A DNA stretch of 64,000 nt. Origin: Phoenix dactylifera (lineage: Eukaryota; Streptophyta; Magnoliopsida; Arecales; Arecaceae). Made by a program: the position numbers and the translations under genes. The stretch spans positions 4,003,530 through 4,067,529 of the forward strand of contig NC_052401.1 of the NCBI RefSeq assembly GCF_009389715.1, read 5' to 3'. The notes under the pieces were generated by a model. That model did not search any database. It worked only from the letters and a program-made list of their open reading frames with translations, and had not been told where the DNA came from. Shown piece by piece: positions 63,105 through 64,000 of the stretch (position 1 is its first letter; each line of letters begins with the position of its first letter).

Positions 63105-63680
63105 TTAAAAGTGAACTTTTGGGGCCCCCAATCTATTGACATAGCACCTAAGATCGTCCTTGTCTCTTGGGAGCCTCTACCTTCTGGCTATCTTAAAGTG
63201 AACTTCAATAGTAGTATTACCAGTGATGGAGACGGAGCAGGTGTAGGTTTTGTAATCAGAAGTCACGACTCACGGATGATTGCTAAAAAAAAGCGAAACA
63301 CCGATGGGATGATAGCTATAGGAGCGGAGCTCAAAGCAGAATGAGAAAACATCATCTACGCGAGACAGAGGCTGAGGGCGGAGTGCATTATCCTCGGCCA
63401 CGGTGCTCGATTGGATACGAAAGGAGGGCTGGAGGAGGGATGAAAGCCCTTTACTCTTGCAACATTCGTCAAATGATGGAAGACCGCAACGCCTTTTAGA
63501 TAGTGTATGTGTATCGAAAAACGAACAGGACCGCAGACTGAGTCGCCTCCTATGCTGTGCAGCATTTCGAAAAGATCCTCTAGACACACCAGGGGGATCT
63601 CTCCTTCACCCTTTTGTCAGATTCTCGTTCTTGATTCTGCTGGCTGCACTTATAGTATAATAGAGTGAGCAGCTGTTGTT
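63105..63680 (+). mobile_element. LINE fragment: RNase H-like (RVT_3) domain start and tail
   Basis: The plus strand gives SWEPLPSGYLKVNFNSSITS, DGDGAGVGFVIRSHDSRMIA and IGAELKAE, then past a stop ENIIYARQRLRAECIILG. 'WxPPPxGxxKVNFDGS', 'AGxGFVIR' and 'AELxAxxxGL' are the opening motifs of the RVT_3 RNase H fold of plant L1 LINEs. The first catalytic Asp of the usual 'NFDGS' is Ser here. The frame is broken after ELKAE. A T12/A9 run at about 63678-63700 may be degenerate tail sequence. Confidence 0.65.
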
Positions 63681-63924
63681 TTTTTTTTTTAAAAAAAAAG
63701 AAGCATTAAACCTTTCACTTTTTACTGCTTTATGGGAAGAATCTTTTATATCTATACTTCCAAGTAATATAACAGAATACTGAAAGCAAGTACACTGAGA
63801 TCCAGCAGAAACAGAAGAAAGCAGCCTCAACCAAGCACCTAATCCCGATGAAGCACAACAAATTTGGTCCAGAAGCTTTCAATCCCAAAATTTACATCCC
63901 ATAAATGCATAAGAATATGCGGCG

Positions 63925-64000
63925 CTAGTCACCACTATGTTGAGCAGCACTTCCTTGTACTGTTCTCTGATGCAGAGACTGTGATGGCCTTCCCTTCTTT
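63925..64000 (-). CDS. Possible C-terminal exon of an off-window gene
   Basis: Read on the minus strand from the window edge, one frame gives KGRPSQSLHQRTVQGSAAQH and ends SGD and TAG at 63927-63925. The composition looks like a disordered protein C-terminus, but only 25 codons are visible. No domain can be named. Confidence 0.25.
   Translation of the reverse strand, partial: KKGRPSQSLHQRTVQGSAAQHSGD

Noticed and set aside
1-64000. CRISPR arrays, bacterial operons, tRNA or rRNA genes
   Set aside because: No evenly spaced identical repeats with unique spacers, no bacterial gene structure, and no cloverleaf with a matching B-box was found by eye. A tRNAscan or Rfam run would be decisive.

Overview
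This window is nuclear DNA from a flowering plant. It holds four multi-exon genes with GT-AG introns, long AT-rich intergenic stretches, microsatellites, LINE and MULE debris, a TRIM-like element and one 2.8 kb solo LTR. The protein sequences and the moderate GC content suggest a non-grass monocot, possibly a palm. That is an inference from memory of related sequences, not a database result.

Layout. Positions 1 to about 25,000 are gene-poor. They contain a possible remnant of a WVD2/TPX2-like gene on the minus strand (about 8050-4603), a MITE-like element, a TRIM-type fossil (14091-14545), two LINE tails (15094-15545 and 22400-22990), a non-autonomous Mutator-like element with a G-rich microsatellite interior (15687-16609), a frameshifted DREB/ERF gene (18306-18837), and several local duplications. 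From 25,380 to 58,826 the window is gene-rich: a membrane-anchored CDK-like protein kinase (+, 26524-32418), a mitochondrial NDUFAF5-type methyltransferase (-, 35048-40135), the queuine tRNA-ribosyltransferase accessory subunit QTRT2 (-, 42114-50596), a truncated 5' fragment of a glucuronoxylan methyltransferase-like (DUF579) gene (+, 51709-51996), and a Rab1/RABD1 small GTPase (+, 54802-58826). A solo LTR with a perfect 5-bp target duplication (59369-62148) lies 543 bp past the RABD1 stop. A further LINE tail and a possible last exon of an off-window gene close the window.

The genes are unrelated housekeeping or regulatory functions (signalling, complex I assembly, tRNA modification, ER-to-Golgi traffic). 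There is no operon or cluster logic. All four intron-exon models were read by hand: every junction is GT-AG, the reading phase is kept across every junction, and the protein lengths (684, 346, 400 and 202 residues) fit their families. I saw no convincing undescribed biological system. The most unusual items are the G-rich MULE, the paired uORF/in-frame upstream ATG ahead of the kinase myristoylation start, the frameshifted DREB gene and the truncated GXM-like gene.
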